Assembly: GCA_947463445.1 (NCBI GenBank)
Contig: CANHRS010000003.1
Span: 19,979 to 83,978, forward strand
Source of the DNA: Flavobacteriia bacterium
Lineage (GTDB): Bacteria > Bacteroidota > Bacteroidia > Flavobacteriales_D > Crocinitomicaceae
Reading direction: 5' to 3'
DNA length: 64,000 bases
Of this stretch, positions 1-7,947 are shown piece after piece. Within the stretch, counting starts at the first letter, position 1; each line of letters starts with the position of its first letter. The position numbers were made by a program, and so were the translations under genes. The notes under the pieces were generated by a model, which saw nothing but the letters and a program-made list of their open reading frames with translations, did not search any database and had not been told where the DNA came from.

Positions 1-526
1 GGAAGTGAAAGAGGGGGTAGATTATGCAATGATTATCACCACGAATGCAGGATTATGGCGATACCAATTAGGAGACACGATTCGTTTCACAAATGTGGCT
101 AAACGCGAAATTAAAATTACAGGAAGAACGAAACAATATCTCTCTTTGGCAGGTGAACATCTATCGCTCGATAATATTCGGGAAGGATTAGTGGAAGTAA
201 GTAAAGAATTAAACGTTGTTATAGAAGAGTTTACGGTTTTCGCCAATGAGGAAAATGCAAACCATTCCTGGTATATTGGTACAGACAAAAAAATAGACGT
301 GGAAATCTTACAAAAATGTTTGGATAAACATTTGTCGATCTTGAATGATGATTATACATCCGCACGAAAAAATACCCTTGGGGCGCCAAATATTCATCTG
401 ATTTCTAGCGACTTATTTTATAGATATTTAGCTAAAATTGGAAAATTGGGAGCACAAAATAAATTCCCACAAATACTACGAGGACAACAAAAAATTAAAT
501 GGGTAGAATTTCTTAAAAACAACTGA
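1..526 (+). CDS. GH3-type acyl-adenylating family protein, C-terminal part (5' end outside window)
   Basis: The frame is open to the first base and stops at 524-526, so only the last 170-odd residues are present. The visible part matches the C-terminal lobe of GH3 proteins, ANL-like enzymes named after plant auxin-responsive GH3 that adenylate carboxylates. It contains GLWRYQLGDTIRF, then KITGRTKQYLSLAGEHLS, the conserved stretch before the mobile C-terminal subdomain, and it ends with a basic tail that includes KFPQILRGQQKIKWVEF. The bacterial substrate is not known to me. The next gene, purM, starts 51 bases later behind its own promoter-like element, so the two need not be co-transcribed. 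The family call is fairly sure; the biochemical role is open. Confidence 0.75.
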   Translation, partial: EVKEGVDYAMIITTNAGLWRYQLGDTIRFTNVAKREIKITGRTKQYLSLAGEHLSLDNIREGLVEVSKELNVVIEEFTVFANEENANHSWYIGTDKKIDVEILQKCLDKHLSILNDDYTSARKNTLGAPNIHLISSDLFYRYLAKIGKLGAQNKFPQILRGQQKIKWVEFLKNN

Positions 527-553
527 TTTTCCTCGCTACTCGCCACTTTTTAT

Positions 554-561
554 TAATTTTG
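554..561 (+). promoter_or_regulatory. TAnnTTTG (-7) element for purM
   Basis: TAATTTTG matches the Bacteroidetes sigma-ABfr -7 consensus TAnnTTTG. It lies 16 bases before the purM ATG, which would give a leader of about ten bases. No clear TTTG (-33) box is seen at the usual distance, so this is a candidate only. Confidence 0.45.
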
Positions 562-577
562 TGTTTTTCTATTCGTT

Positions 578-1744
578 ATGTCAGATACAAGATACAATTT
601 ACGTGGTGTTTCCGCTGGAAAAGAGGATGTTCACAACGCCATTAAAAAAGTGGATAAAGGGTTATTTCCACAAGCATTTTGCAAAATCGTACCAGATACC
701 CTTACCGGGGATGAAGAATATTGTGTTGTAATGCATGCAGATGGTGCTGGAACAAAATCTTCCCTAGCATACATGTATTGGAAAGAAACGGGTGATTTGT
801 CTGTTTGGAAAGGAATAGCACAAGATGCATTAATCATGAATATTGATGATTTATTGTGTGTTGGAGCAGTAGATAATATTCTACTTTCTTCCACTATCGG
901 TAGAAATAAAAACTTAGTTACTGGAGAAGTTATTTCCGCAATCATCAATGGTACGGAAGAATTATTGACAGAATTACGCAACCAAGGGATTGGTATTAAC
1001 TCAACGGGTGGTGAAACAGCAGATGTAGGTGATTTAGTTCGAACTTTAATCGTGGATTCTACCGTTGTGTGTCGCATGAAACGTTCTGAAGTTATCTCTA
1101 ACCACAACATCCAAGATGGAGATGTGATTATTGGATTGGCATCCTATGGACAAGCAAGTTATGAAACAAGTTATAACGGAGGAATGGGAAGTAATGGTTT
1201 AACTTCCGCGCGCCACGATGTATTCTGCAAAGAATTAGCAGAAAAATATCCAGAAAGTTTTGACCCTTCCGTACCAGAAGAATTGGTTTATTCCGGAAAA
1301 TATAGATTAACAGACAAAGTGGATGGAAGTCCTATTAATGCTGGTCAATTGGTGCTTTCTCCAACACGAACATACGCACCAATTATTAAGAAAATTTTAG
1401 ATAATCATCGTGCAGAAATACATGGAATGGTGCATTGCAGTGGTGGAGCACAAACGAAGGTGTTACATTTCGTAGATAATGTGCATGTAATCAAAGATAA
1501 TTTATTTGATGTTCCCCCATTATTCAAAACCATTCAAGAAGAATCCAATACGGAATGGAAAGAAATGTACAAAGTTTTTAATATGGGTCACCGCATGGAG
1601 ATTTATGTTCCACAAGCAATTGCTGCAGACATAATTTCTATTTCTGAGTCTTTCAATGTACCTGCAAAAATTGTGGGGCGTGTCGAAAAACATACCGGCA
1701 AAAAATTAACTATCACTTCCGAATTTGGAGAATTCATTTATTAA
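578..1744 (+). CDS. purM: Phosphoribosylformylglycinamidine cyclo-ligase (AIR synthase)
   Basis: PurM closes FGAM to aminoimidazole ribotide with ATP, the fifth step of purine synthesis, in the cytoplasm. The 388-residue protein has the AIR-synthase N-terminal domain with HADGAGTKSSLAY at residues 53-65, NIDDLLCVGA, and the glycine-rich STGGETADVGDLVRT loop. The C-terminal domain contains VHCSGGAQTKVL and FNMGHRMEIY. It is longer than the roughly 345 residues of E. coli PurM, as I would expect of the Bacteroidetes form. The ATG at 578 follows a TAATTTTG element closely. prfA starts six bases after the stop, so the two are probably co-transcribed. Four more purine genes lie elsewhere in the window. 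Confidence 0.93.
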   Translation: MSDTRYNLRGVSAGKEDVHNAIKKVDKGLFPQAFCKIVPDTLTGDEEYCVVMHADGAGTKSSLAYMYWKETGDLSVWKGIAQDALIMNIDDLLCVGAVDNILLSSTIGRNKNLVTGEVISAIINGTEELLTELRNQGIGINSTGGETADVGDLVRTLIVDSTVVCRMKRSEVISNHNIQDGDVIIGLASYGQASYETSYNGGMGSNGLTSARHDVFCKELAEKYPESFDPSVPEELVYSGKYRLTDKVDGSPINAGQLVLSPTRTYAPIIKKILDNHRAEIHGMVHCSGGAQTKVLHFVDNVHVIKDNLFDVPPLFKTIQEESNTEWKEMYKVFNMGHRMEIYVPQAIAADIISISESFNVPAKIVGRVEKHTGKKLTITSEFGEFIY

Positions 1745-1750
1745 ACATCG

Positions 1751-2830
1751 ATGCAAGATTTATTAAAAAAATTAGAAGCGATTGAATATCGTTTTACCGA
1801 AGTAGGAACACTCATTGTCGATCCAGACATCATCTCGGATATGGATCGATATGTGAAATTAAACAAAGAATACAAAGAATTAGAAGAGGTGGTTAACGCC
1901 TACAAAAAATATAAAAACATCATCGACAATCTTCAAAGTTCCAAAGAATTGCTAGCAATTGAGGAAGATCCTGAAATGCGTGAAATGGCAAAAATGGAGA
2001 TTGATGAATTAGAAAACATTCGTCCAAGTCTAGAGGAAGACTTGAAATTATTATTAATCCCGAAAGATCCTGAAGATAATAAAAATGCGATCATGGAACT
2101 TCGCGCAGGAACTGGTGGAGATGAAGCATGTATATTCGTAGAAGATTGTTTCCGAATGTACACGCTGTTTTTCAAAGAAATGGGATGGCATTATGAGATT
2201 CTAAATTCACAAGAAGGAGGTACTAAAGGAATCAAGGAGATTTCTCTAGAAATTTCTGGTGACGGAATTTATGGTATGCTTAAATTTGAATCCGGGGTAC
2301 ACCGTGTTCAACGTATTCCTGAAACGGAATCACAAGGCCGTGTTCATACTTCAGCAATAACAGTTGCAATTTTACCTGAAGCAGAAGAGGTTGATTTTGA
2401 ATTAGATATGGGCGATGTGCGCAAAGATACGTTTAGAGCATCTGGTGCAGGTGGTCAGCATATCAATAAAACAGAGTCTGCGATACGATTAACGCATATT
2501 CCTACCAATACAGTCGTTGAATGTCAGGATGGCCGTTCACAACATAAAAATTTAGCTATGGCGATTTCTGTACTGCGTTCCCGTTTGTACCAAAAGGAAT
2601 TAGATCGTGTGCATGAAGAACGTGCTGCTAAACGTAAAACATTGGTTTCTACAGGAGATAGATCTGCAAAAATTAGAACCTATAATTACCCACAAGGACG
2701 TATTACAGACCACAGAATCAATAAAACAATCTATAACCTTTCTGCATTTATGAATGGAGATATCAAGGATATGATAGACTCTTTAAAAATGGCGGAAAAT
2801 GCAGAAAGAATGCGTGGTGAAGCAGAATAA
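1751..2830 (+). CDS. prfA: Peptide chain release factor 1
   Basis: RF1 reads UAA and UAG in the ribosomal A site and triggers peptide release. The 359-residue length is normal. Seen are the tripeptide anticodon region as PET at residues 190-192 (E. coli RF1 has PAT), followed by ESQGRVHTSA, and the catalytic GGQ at 234-236 inside SGAGGQHINKTESA. The C-terminal RF1 signature GDRSAKIRTYNYPQGR separates it from RF2. The middle position of the PxT motif varies in the family, so Glu is not alarming. The gene lies six bases after purM and is followed by a 7-bp-period tract before the next gene. Confidence 0.95.
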   Translation: MQDLLKKLEAIEYRFTEVGTLIVDPDIISDMDRYVKLNKEYKELEEVVNAYKKYKNIIDNLQSSKELLAIEEDPEMREMAKMEIDELENIRPSLEEDLKLLLIPKDPEDNKNAIMELRAGTGGDEACIFVEDCFRMYTLFFKEMGWHYEILNSQEGGTKGIKEISLEISGDGIYGMLKFESGVHRVQRIPETESQGRVHTSAITVAILPEAEEVDFELDMGDVRKDTFRASGAGGQHINKTESAIRLTHIPTNTVVECQDGRSQHKNLAMAISVLRSRLYQKELDRVHEERAAKRKTLVSTGDRSAKIRTYNYPQGRITDHRINKTIYNLSAFMNGDIKDMIDSLKMAENAERMRGEAE

Positions 2831-2831
2831 T

Positions 2832-2859
2832 GAGTGACGAGTTACGAGCGACGAGTTAA
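2832..2859. repeat. Four-unit 7-bp tandem tract
   Basis: Directly after the prfA stop come four heptamers in register: GAGTGAC, GAGTTAC, GAGCGAC and GAGTTAA. Similar short-period tracts lie at 532-545, 15969-16001 and 31503-31577. The function is unknown. Confidence 0.75.
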
Positions 2860-2869
2860 GATTTTATAT

Positions 2870-3532
2870 ATGAAATATTTAATTTTTTTGGTGGTGTTTT
2901 TTACAATGAGTTCCTGCATAGAAATCATTGATGACTTGACATTTAAAAGCGATGGATCCGGAACATTTAAGTATACCTTAAACTTAAGCGCAAGTAAAGT
3001 AAAAGTAAACTCCGTCTTAGCCTTGGATAGTTTAGATGGTAAAAAAGTTCCTTCTATACAAGAGATTAAAGATAAAATAAGCAAATACAAAGAAATCATT
3101 GTACAAAAAGAAGGAATTTCGAATGTAAAAGTGGAAACAGATTTTACAAACTTTATACTAAAAATTCAATGTGATTTCACTTCCATCATAGCATTACAAA
3201 AAGCAATCAAAGAAATAGTTATAGATGAGAGTAAAAACAAGAAGGAAATTGAATCGTATTGGTTGACTTGGGAAGGCAACAAACTTATTCGTTCTGTCCC
3301 TTCTATTACTGGCGATTTAACATCTAGACTTAAAAAAGAAGATATAGAAGGATTAAAAAAAGGGAATTATATGTCTATTACACGTTTTGATAGGCCAATT
3401 GAAAAATGTGAAAATACTACCAGTTTAATTTCTGCGAATAAAATGGCTGTAATGCTCAAAATTACTCCTTATGCATTGATACAAAATATAAATCTATTAG
3501 AAAACAGCATTGTATTAAGCGATAAAAAATAG
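2870..3532 (+). CDS. Predicted lipoprotein of unknown function
   Basis: I do not recognise a named family. The ATG at 2870 is preferred over the in-frame GTG at 2834, because from 2870 the protein begins MKYLIFLVVFFTMSSC, a signal peptide with a lipobox-like MSSC. The upstream codons would also translate the 7-bp repeat tract. The 220-residue product should be lipidated on Cys16. After the Cys it reads IEIIDDLTFKSDGSGTF, a short beta segment with a D-G-S-G turn that I associate with Bacteroidetes lipoproteins of unknown role. The remainder is mixed Lys-rich alpha/beta. The next gene starts 9 bases downstream, so it is likely the first gene of a three-gene exported-protein unit. Confidence 0.65.
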   Translation: MKYLIFLVVFFTMSSCIEIIDDLTFKSDGSGTFKYTLNLSASKVKVNSVLALDSLDGKKVPSIQEIKDKISKYKEIIVQKEGISNVKVETDFTNFILKIQCDFTSIIALQKAIKEIVIDESKNKKEIESYWLTWEGNKLIRSVPSITGDLTSRLKKEDIEGLKKGNYMSITRFDRPIEKCENTTSLISANKMAVMLKITPYALIQNINLLENSIVLSDKK

Positions 3533-3541
3533 AAGATACCT

Positions 3542-5401
3542 ATGAAAAATATATGCTTATTTGTTATTTGTTTGTTTAGCCTTACCTCTTTTGGGCAAAC
3601 ATCTGATGACTTAATTCCAAAAGAAGCAGTAACTGTTTTAGGAATTAACAACACCTCCTTACTGAAGAAAATTTCGATGGATTCCTTAATTCAATATGAA
3701 TTTATGGAAGAAGTTCAATCCGAAATGTTTGATGGATCTGCAGACAACAAAACACTAAAAGATGCAGGATTTGATTTTGGACAAAAATTACATGTTTTCA
3801 ATGGAAAAACAGCTAATTATGAAGTATCTGGATTTTCATTTGGTATAACTAATTTAAAGGATTTGCTTTTAGTTTTTGACGATTTTGATAAAGTTAAAAG
3901 TCCAATAAACGGAATAGATTATTATAACTCGTATTTTAATCATTTGATTATCAAAGGTAAATCCGGACTAGTCTTGCGTGTGGATCCTTCCTACGAAAAA
4001 ATAAAACACGTAACAGATTCTATCTGGATTAAACGTGGAAATGGTTATTTTTTCGACGACAAAGATAAAAAACAGGACAATGAAGGCGATGAAGAATCGG
4101 AAGAACCTATTAGCAAAATACTGAAAGATGGTGAGTTGGAAGCAGATGATTCCGAAGTTAAGTTAAATGCAAAAGACCTCATTAATAAAACCTATTGGGA
4201 ACTAAAAGATAGTGTTACAAATGTTTTACAAGTAAAATATCTACAAAATATTTTGGTAGACATCTTTGAAAAAAATATCCATTTAAAAAGTCAGGATGCC
4301 AAATTTGCAATGCAATTAACCCATGAATCCGAAGGTATTTTCTACATGGATAATTCACGTAACCTACAAAATGCAAAAGGATTATGGTATTTTCAAACCA
4401 TGTTTCCAGAGTTATTTAAAGATATTAAAACGTTATATTCTGGGAACATTGTTGTTGGAGATATCTATTTAAAAGACAACTCTATCGAATTTAAATTACA
4501 AGCAAACTATGGAGAAAATCTAGGGAAAATCTATGCAAAACTAAATAGCACCAAATTTGATAAAAATGTATTACGTTATATACATGAAGATTGTGCTGGA
4601 TTTTTCACCTATAATATCAACTTGAAGGAAGGGTATAGACAAGCGTATGATATTATTATACCTCTCTTAAGTCAACAAAAAGATCCTAGAGTGACGAGTA
4701 ATGTATTAAAAGCAGAACTACTGAATGAATTCATCAATTTAGATGCTTTATTTGACACCTACCAAGGAAGTATGTTTGGTACATTTAGCGGAGTTAAAAA
4801 GGTAAAGACAAAACGAATCGAATTTAGTTACGATGAAAAGACGTTTGAATACAGTGAGAAAGAAATTATTGGGGAAGAAGAAATGCCGATGTTTACGGTG
4901 GGTTTCTCTACTGGAAGAGCAGATATACCGGAGAAAATCTTAAATTACATGGGGAAAATGACTACCCGATTTAAGAAAATAGATAATTATTGGAAAATAG
5001 ATGATGCTGTTTTTAATTCAATACCTGTATATGTAATTAATCGTAATGGTTTATTAGTGGTTACAAACGATGAAAGTTTAGTCGTAGACCACCTTGATGG
5101 ATATGGTAATCATGCACTTTCCGGAAAAAAAGCTAAAAATGCTAAGAAAAGTAGATTTATGTATTCCTACTTCAATATTGGAGAAGTATTAAGTAAAATA
5201 CCAAAACAAGTATTTACTGCCAAACAAAATAAAGTCTTAGATTCCATGCGAGGAAAAGAAGGATATATAGAAATGACCACGTTAAAAACTTCTAGTTCAT
5301 ATACCGATTTTGAAATCAACTATTTCTTTCAAGGGAAATATACCGATTCAGGAAAATACCTATTAGACCTTATTAATTCTGCATTTATATTGGCTAAATA
5401 A
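3542..5401 (+). CDS. Secreted protein of unknown function, weakly DUF4836/DUF3352-like
   Basis: A 619-residue protein with a cleavable signal peptide (MKNICLFVICLFSLTSFGQ). The mature start, LIPKEAVTVLGINNTSLLKK, resembles Bacteroidetes proteins of the DUF4836/DUF3352 type, which begin with a 'P-x-x-A-x-x-V' strand and list self-similar segments. This is a weak by-eye resemblance. An acidic, low-complexity stretch lies around residues 178-212 (DDKDKKQDNEGDEESEE and following). No catalytic motif is visible. It lies 9 bases after a lipoprotein gene and 5 bases before another exported protein of similar layout, so the three probably act together at the cell envelope. Confidence 0.55.
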   Translation: MKNICLFVICLFSLTSFGQTSDDLIPKEAVTVLGINNTSLLKKISMDSLIQYEFMEEVQSEMFDGSADNKTLKDAGFDFGQKLHVFNGKTANYEVSGFSFGITNLKDLLLVFDDFDKVKSPINGIDYYNSYFNHLIIKGKSGLVLRVDPSYEKIKHVTDSIWIKRGNGYFFDDKDKKQDNEGDEESEEPISKILKDGELEADDSEVKLNAKDLINKTYWELKDSVTNVLQVKYLQNILVDIFEKNIHLKSQDAKFAMQLTHESEGIFYMDNSRNLQNAKGLWYFQTMFPELFKDIKTLYSGNIVVGDIYLKDNSIEFKLQANYGENLGKIYAKLNSTKFDKNVLRYIHEDCAGFFTYNINLKEGYRQAYDIIIPLLSQQKDPRVTSNVLKAELLNEFINLDALFDTYQGSMFGTFSGVKKVKTKRIEFSYDEKTFEYSEKEIIGEEEMPMFTVGFSTGRADIPEKILNYMGKMTTRFKKIDNYWKIDDAVFNSIPVYVINRNGLLVVTNDESLVVDHLDGYGNHALSGKKAKNAKKSRFMYSYFNIGEVLSKIPKQVFTAKQNKVLDSMRGKEGYIEMTTLKTSSSYTDFEINYFFQGKYTDSGKYLLDLINSAFILAK

Positions 5402-5406
5402 ATAAT

Positions 5407-6738
5407 ATGGTTCGTAAAGTCACCTTTATTTTATTCTTGCTTTCCCTGTTGATTGCTTTCTTTTATTTTCGACCATTACTTACTAGTACGAAACCACAAC
5501 CATCCTTAATGGACCGAATGCCAGATGGTGATTACATAGGAAAATTAAATGTTTTAAGCATTGCGAAAGAATCCAATGCTATGTTATATTTTAATAAAAT
5601 TCCGTTTAGAGATTTAATTACACCAGAGTTTTTATTAGCACAAGGTAAAAGTTATGGATTAAATTTTCAACGTCCCTCCTACTTTTTTGCAAATATGAAT
5701 GGGGAATGGGGAGCATTAATTCATGTTGCTGATTCAAGTAAAATTTATTCAGGTATAGTTCGCTTAAAGAAAAAAATTGATTTACAAGATACCATTGTCG
5801 GACAACAAAAAGTATATTCTTTCAAAAAGAAGAGTTCATATATCACATATGGTAAAAACTGGATTTTCATTTACCAAGGGAAAAAACTAGTAAAACGAAT
5901 GTATCACGTAATGTACTCTGAGAAAGGAGATATTACGAAGACATGGAAGAAATTTTCACAAGAAAAACAATTTCAATTTGAAAAACTTGTAATTTACTCT
6001 AATTACAAAGGATTGATGGATAAAGGTATTTCTACAGCAATGTTTGCACACGATACGGATTCTTCCTCGGTGAAATTAAAAGTCTATTTTCGAAGTAAAG
6101 TGCCATTAGCAGTAAGCACAAAAAAAGAAGGAGTTGCATTTAGAAACTATTATTATACAGGGCGTTTAATGAACATTCATCTAAATGTAGACCGCTTACG
6201 TATGTCGAAAAATGATCCTTTTTATAAAGTGATGAATGGATTCAGTAAACGTGTTAGTTTTCCGTTAAATTCATTTTTAAATGCTTGGGAAGGAGATATT
6301 TCATACCATCAAGGTGGTTCGATTACAGTAAAAGAAAAAATAATCGAATCTGTGCTAGATGAAAATTTCAATGTTTCTCAAGTAGAGACCTTAAAAGAGA
6401 AGAAAGTACCTGGTTTTGCTATGTTAATCTCGATAAATAAAAACATTCATGATTTATTGTACCAACTTTTTGTAAAAGGAATTCTACGTAAAGAAGGTGA
6501 GCAACTACGCTTTTTATTTTCCCCTGCAATCAAAATGAAATTAACACCAAACATCGCCTATTTCTATTCATCTGATAACGTGCCAATGACCGAAATGTCT
6601 TCTTACAACGGTGGAGTTTGGACCCATAATTACACAAAATATGGTTTTCAATTGGATTCAATGAATCGCAAAGAAGTGTTTGGATCAGTTAATATACCTG
6701 TACAACGAATTATTAGATATGTAAAAGGAAATTTATAA
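5407..6738 (+). CDS. Membrane-anchored protein of unknown function
   Basis: A 443-residue protein with one N-terminal hydrophobic segment (residues 7-21, FILFLLSLLIAFFYF) and no clear cleavage site, so it is probably anchored with the rest in the periplasm. After the anchor, RMPDGDYIGKLNVLSIAKES has the same layout as the start of the mature protein of the preceding gene (IPKEAVTVLGINNTSLLKK), and the two could be remote paralogues. I recognise no enzyme motif. The start is 5 bases after the previous stop. The last six bases overlap the end of the convergent lipoprotein gene, leaving no room for a terminator between them. Confidence 0.55.
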   Translation: MVRKVTFILFLLSLLIAFFYFRPLLTSTKPQPSLMDRMPDGDYIGKLNVLSIAKESNAMLYFNKIPFRDLITPEFLLAQGKSYGLNFQRPSYFFANMNGEWGALIHVADSSKIYSGIVRLKKKIDLQDTIVGQQKVYSFKKKSSYITYGKNWIFIYQGKKLVKRMYHVMYSEKGDITKTWKKFSQEKQFQFEKLVIYSNYKGLMDKGISTAMFAHDTDSSSVKLKVYFRSKVPLAVSTKKEGVAFRNYYYTGRLMNIHLNVDRLRMSKNDPFYKVMNGFSKRVSFPLNSFLNAWEGDISYHQGGSITVKEKIIESVLDENFNVSQVETLKEKKVPGFAMLISINKNIHDLLYQLFVKGILRKEGEQLRFLFSPAIKMKLTPNIAYFYSSDNVPMTEMSSYNGGVWTHNYTKYGFQLDSMNRKEVFGSVNIPVQRIIRYVKGNL

Positions 6739-7545
6739 AGCCTCTTTCGACCAAGAACCTTTTATAAATGATTGATACGTAAATCCTCCGACTTCTTCTA
6801 TTTTTTCGAATTGTAAATAAATCGTTCCATTTAAATACCGTAGTTCATCTTTTCGTATTTCCGCAATAAATTTATCGTCTTTTTTAATTTTCAACGCACT
6901 CGTAAAACCACCTGTACCTGGTGTGCCAACGATCATGTATGAATCTTTTCCGGACGCTATAAACCCTTGAAAAGTAGTCGCAAATTCTTTCTCTTGATTT
7001 AAAGCGCGCATTGCACGATCAATACTACAAACAGTTTTTGGAACTGCTTCAAACTTTGCTTTTTGGAGTGATACCTCAGAAACTGCCTTTCTTTCTTTCG
7101 ACTTTAAACAAATACCATTTGGCGCATAATAGGAAATACGTTCTATAAAATCAGCACTCGTATTCGTAACAAAAATTTCTTTACTCATAAACACTTTACC
7201 ATCATGCAAGTAAAAAGAATTGGTGCCCATACTTGTTGCGTCTTTATCTGTAAAATTTTCGACCAATTTCACGATATTTTCTTCATTATCTAAATGAGCA
7301 TCCACATGAATGGTGGTCTTATCTTCCTTTCCATAATCTAAAGAACTAGCAAATTTACCATACGCTAAAACAAAAGAATCAATTTCCATCATTTGTTTAT
7401 CAAACGATTTCTCATCTTTCAATGTATAGACAATTAAATCCTTTTGCGGTTTTTCAGTTTGATCGATAGACTTTTTTGAATTATTAGATTTACATGCTAC
7501 CAATAATAGCACCATGGAAAGAAAATAGAAGCTTAATGTTTTCAT
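6733..7545 (-). CDS. Predicted lipoprotein of unknown function
   Basis: The 270-residue product starts best at the ATG whose first base is 7545. That start gives MKTLSFYFLSMVLLLVAC, a typical signal peptide with lipobox LVAC, whereas a longer reading adds three residues before it. After the Cys comes a polar Ser/Lys/Asn linker, then a folded region of about 230 residues with no motif I can name. A TACATTTG element on the minus strand at 7570-7577 lies about 25 bases upstream and could be its promoter. Its 3' end overlaps the convergent upstream gene by six bases. It is probably an envelope protein. Confidence 0.55.
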   Translation of the reverse strand: MKTLSFYFLSMVLLLVACKSNNSKKSIDQTEKPQKDLIVYTLKDEKSFDKQMMEIDSFVLAYGKFASSLDYGKEDKTTIHVDAHLDNEENIVKLVENFTDKDATSMGTNSFYLHDGKVFMSKEIFVTNTSADFIERISYYAPNGICLKSKERKAVSEVSLQKAKFEAVPKTVCSIDRAMRALNQEKEFATTFQGFIASGKDSYMIVGTPGTGGFTSALKIKKDDKFIAEIRKDELRYLNGTIYLQFEKIEEVGGFTYQSFIKGSWSKEAL

Positions 7546-7569
7546 ACTTATCAATTACTGTGATTAATA

Positions 7570-7577
7570 CAAATGTA
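7570..7577 (-). promoter_or_regulatory. TAnnTTTG (-7) element for the lipoprotein gene
   Basis: On the minus strand this reads TACATTTG. A TTTG lies further upstream at 7593-7596, with a 15-base spacer that is shorter than usual. Confidence 0.35.
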
Positions 7578-7620
7578 AAATAAAAAAGGAGACAAACTTA
7601 TTTCTAAAAGTAACGAAGTA

Positions 7621-7887
7621 ATGAAAACAAATATTGTAACACCCTATATTTTTTTTATAGTTCTTCCCTTCCATTTAATAAATTTATTAACTTTACATCA
7701 ATTATTATTGACAATAAAACAGCATCAAATGAATATTCTAGGAATTGTAACCTTTTTCTTAATCGCTGGAATGGCGTTTTGGGTACTTGTATTTTTATTA
7801 GGATTTGTACTTCCTTTTTGGATTACATTAGGTGTTTTTGATAAACTTCGTCCTAAAAGAGTATTTGACGAAGAAGAAACTGAATAA
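7621..7887 (+). CDS. Small membrane protein of unknown function
   Basis: An 88-residue protein with two or three hydrophobic segments (residues 9-31 and 40-70) and a charged C-terminus, RPKRVFDEEETE. That tail places the end in the cytoplasm by the positive-inside rule. The ATG at 7621 is the first in frame. No family is recognised. The gene is short, but a good intrinsic terminator at 7910-7937 follows its stop, which supports a real transcription unit. It is divergent from the lipoprotein gene at 6733-7545. Confidence 0.5.
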   Translation: MKTNIVTPYIFFIVLPFHLINLLTLHQLLLTIKQHQMNILGIVTFFLIAGMAFWVLVFLLGFVLPFWITLGVFDKLRPKRVFDEEETE

Positions 7888-7909
7888 TTTTAGTGTAAAA
7901 TATTTTTCT

Positions 7910-7937
7910 AAAGACCGGTAATACTGGTCTTTTTTTA
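7910..7937 (+). terminator. Intrinsic terminator, bidirectional
   Basis: AAAGACCGG (7910-7918), loop TAATA, CTGGTCTTT (7924-7932): a 9-bp stem with one G-T pair, followed by a T run. It lies between two convergent genes, and the A run on the left lets it serve the minus strand too. Confidence 0.85.
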
Positions 7938-7947
7938 TTTATATACA

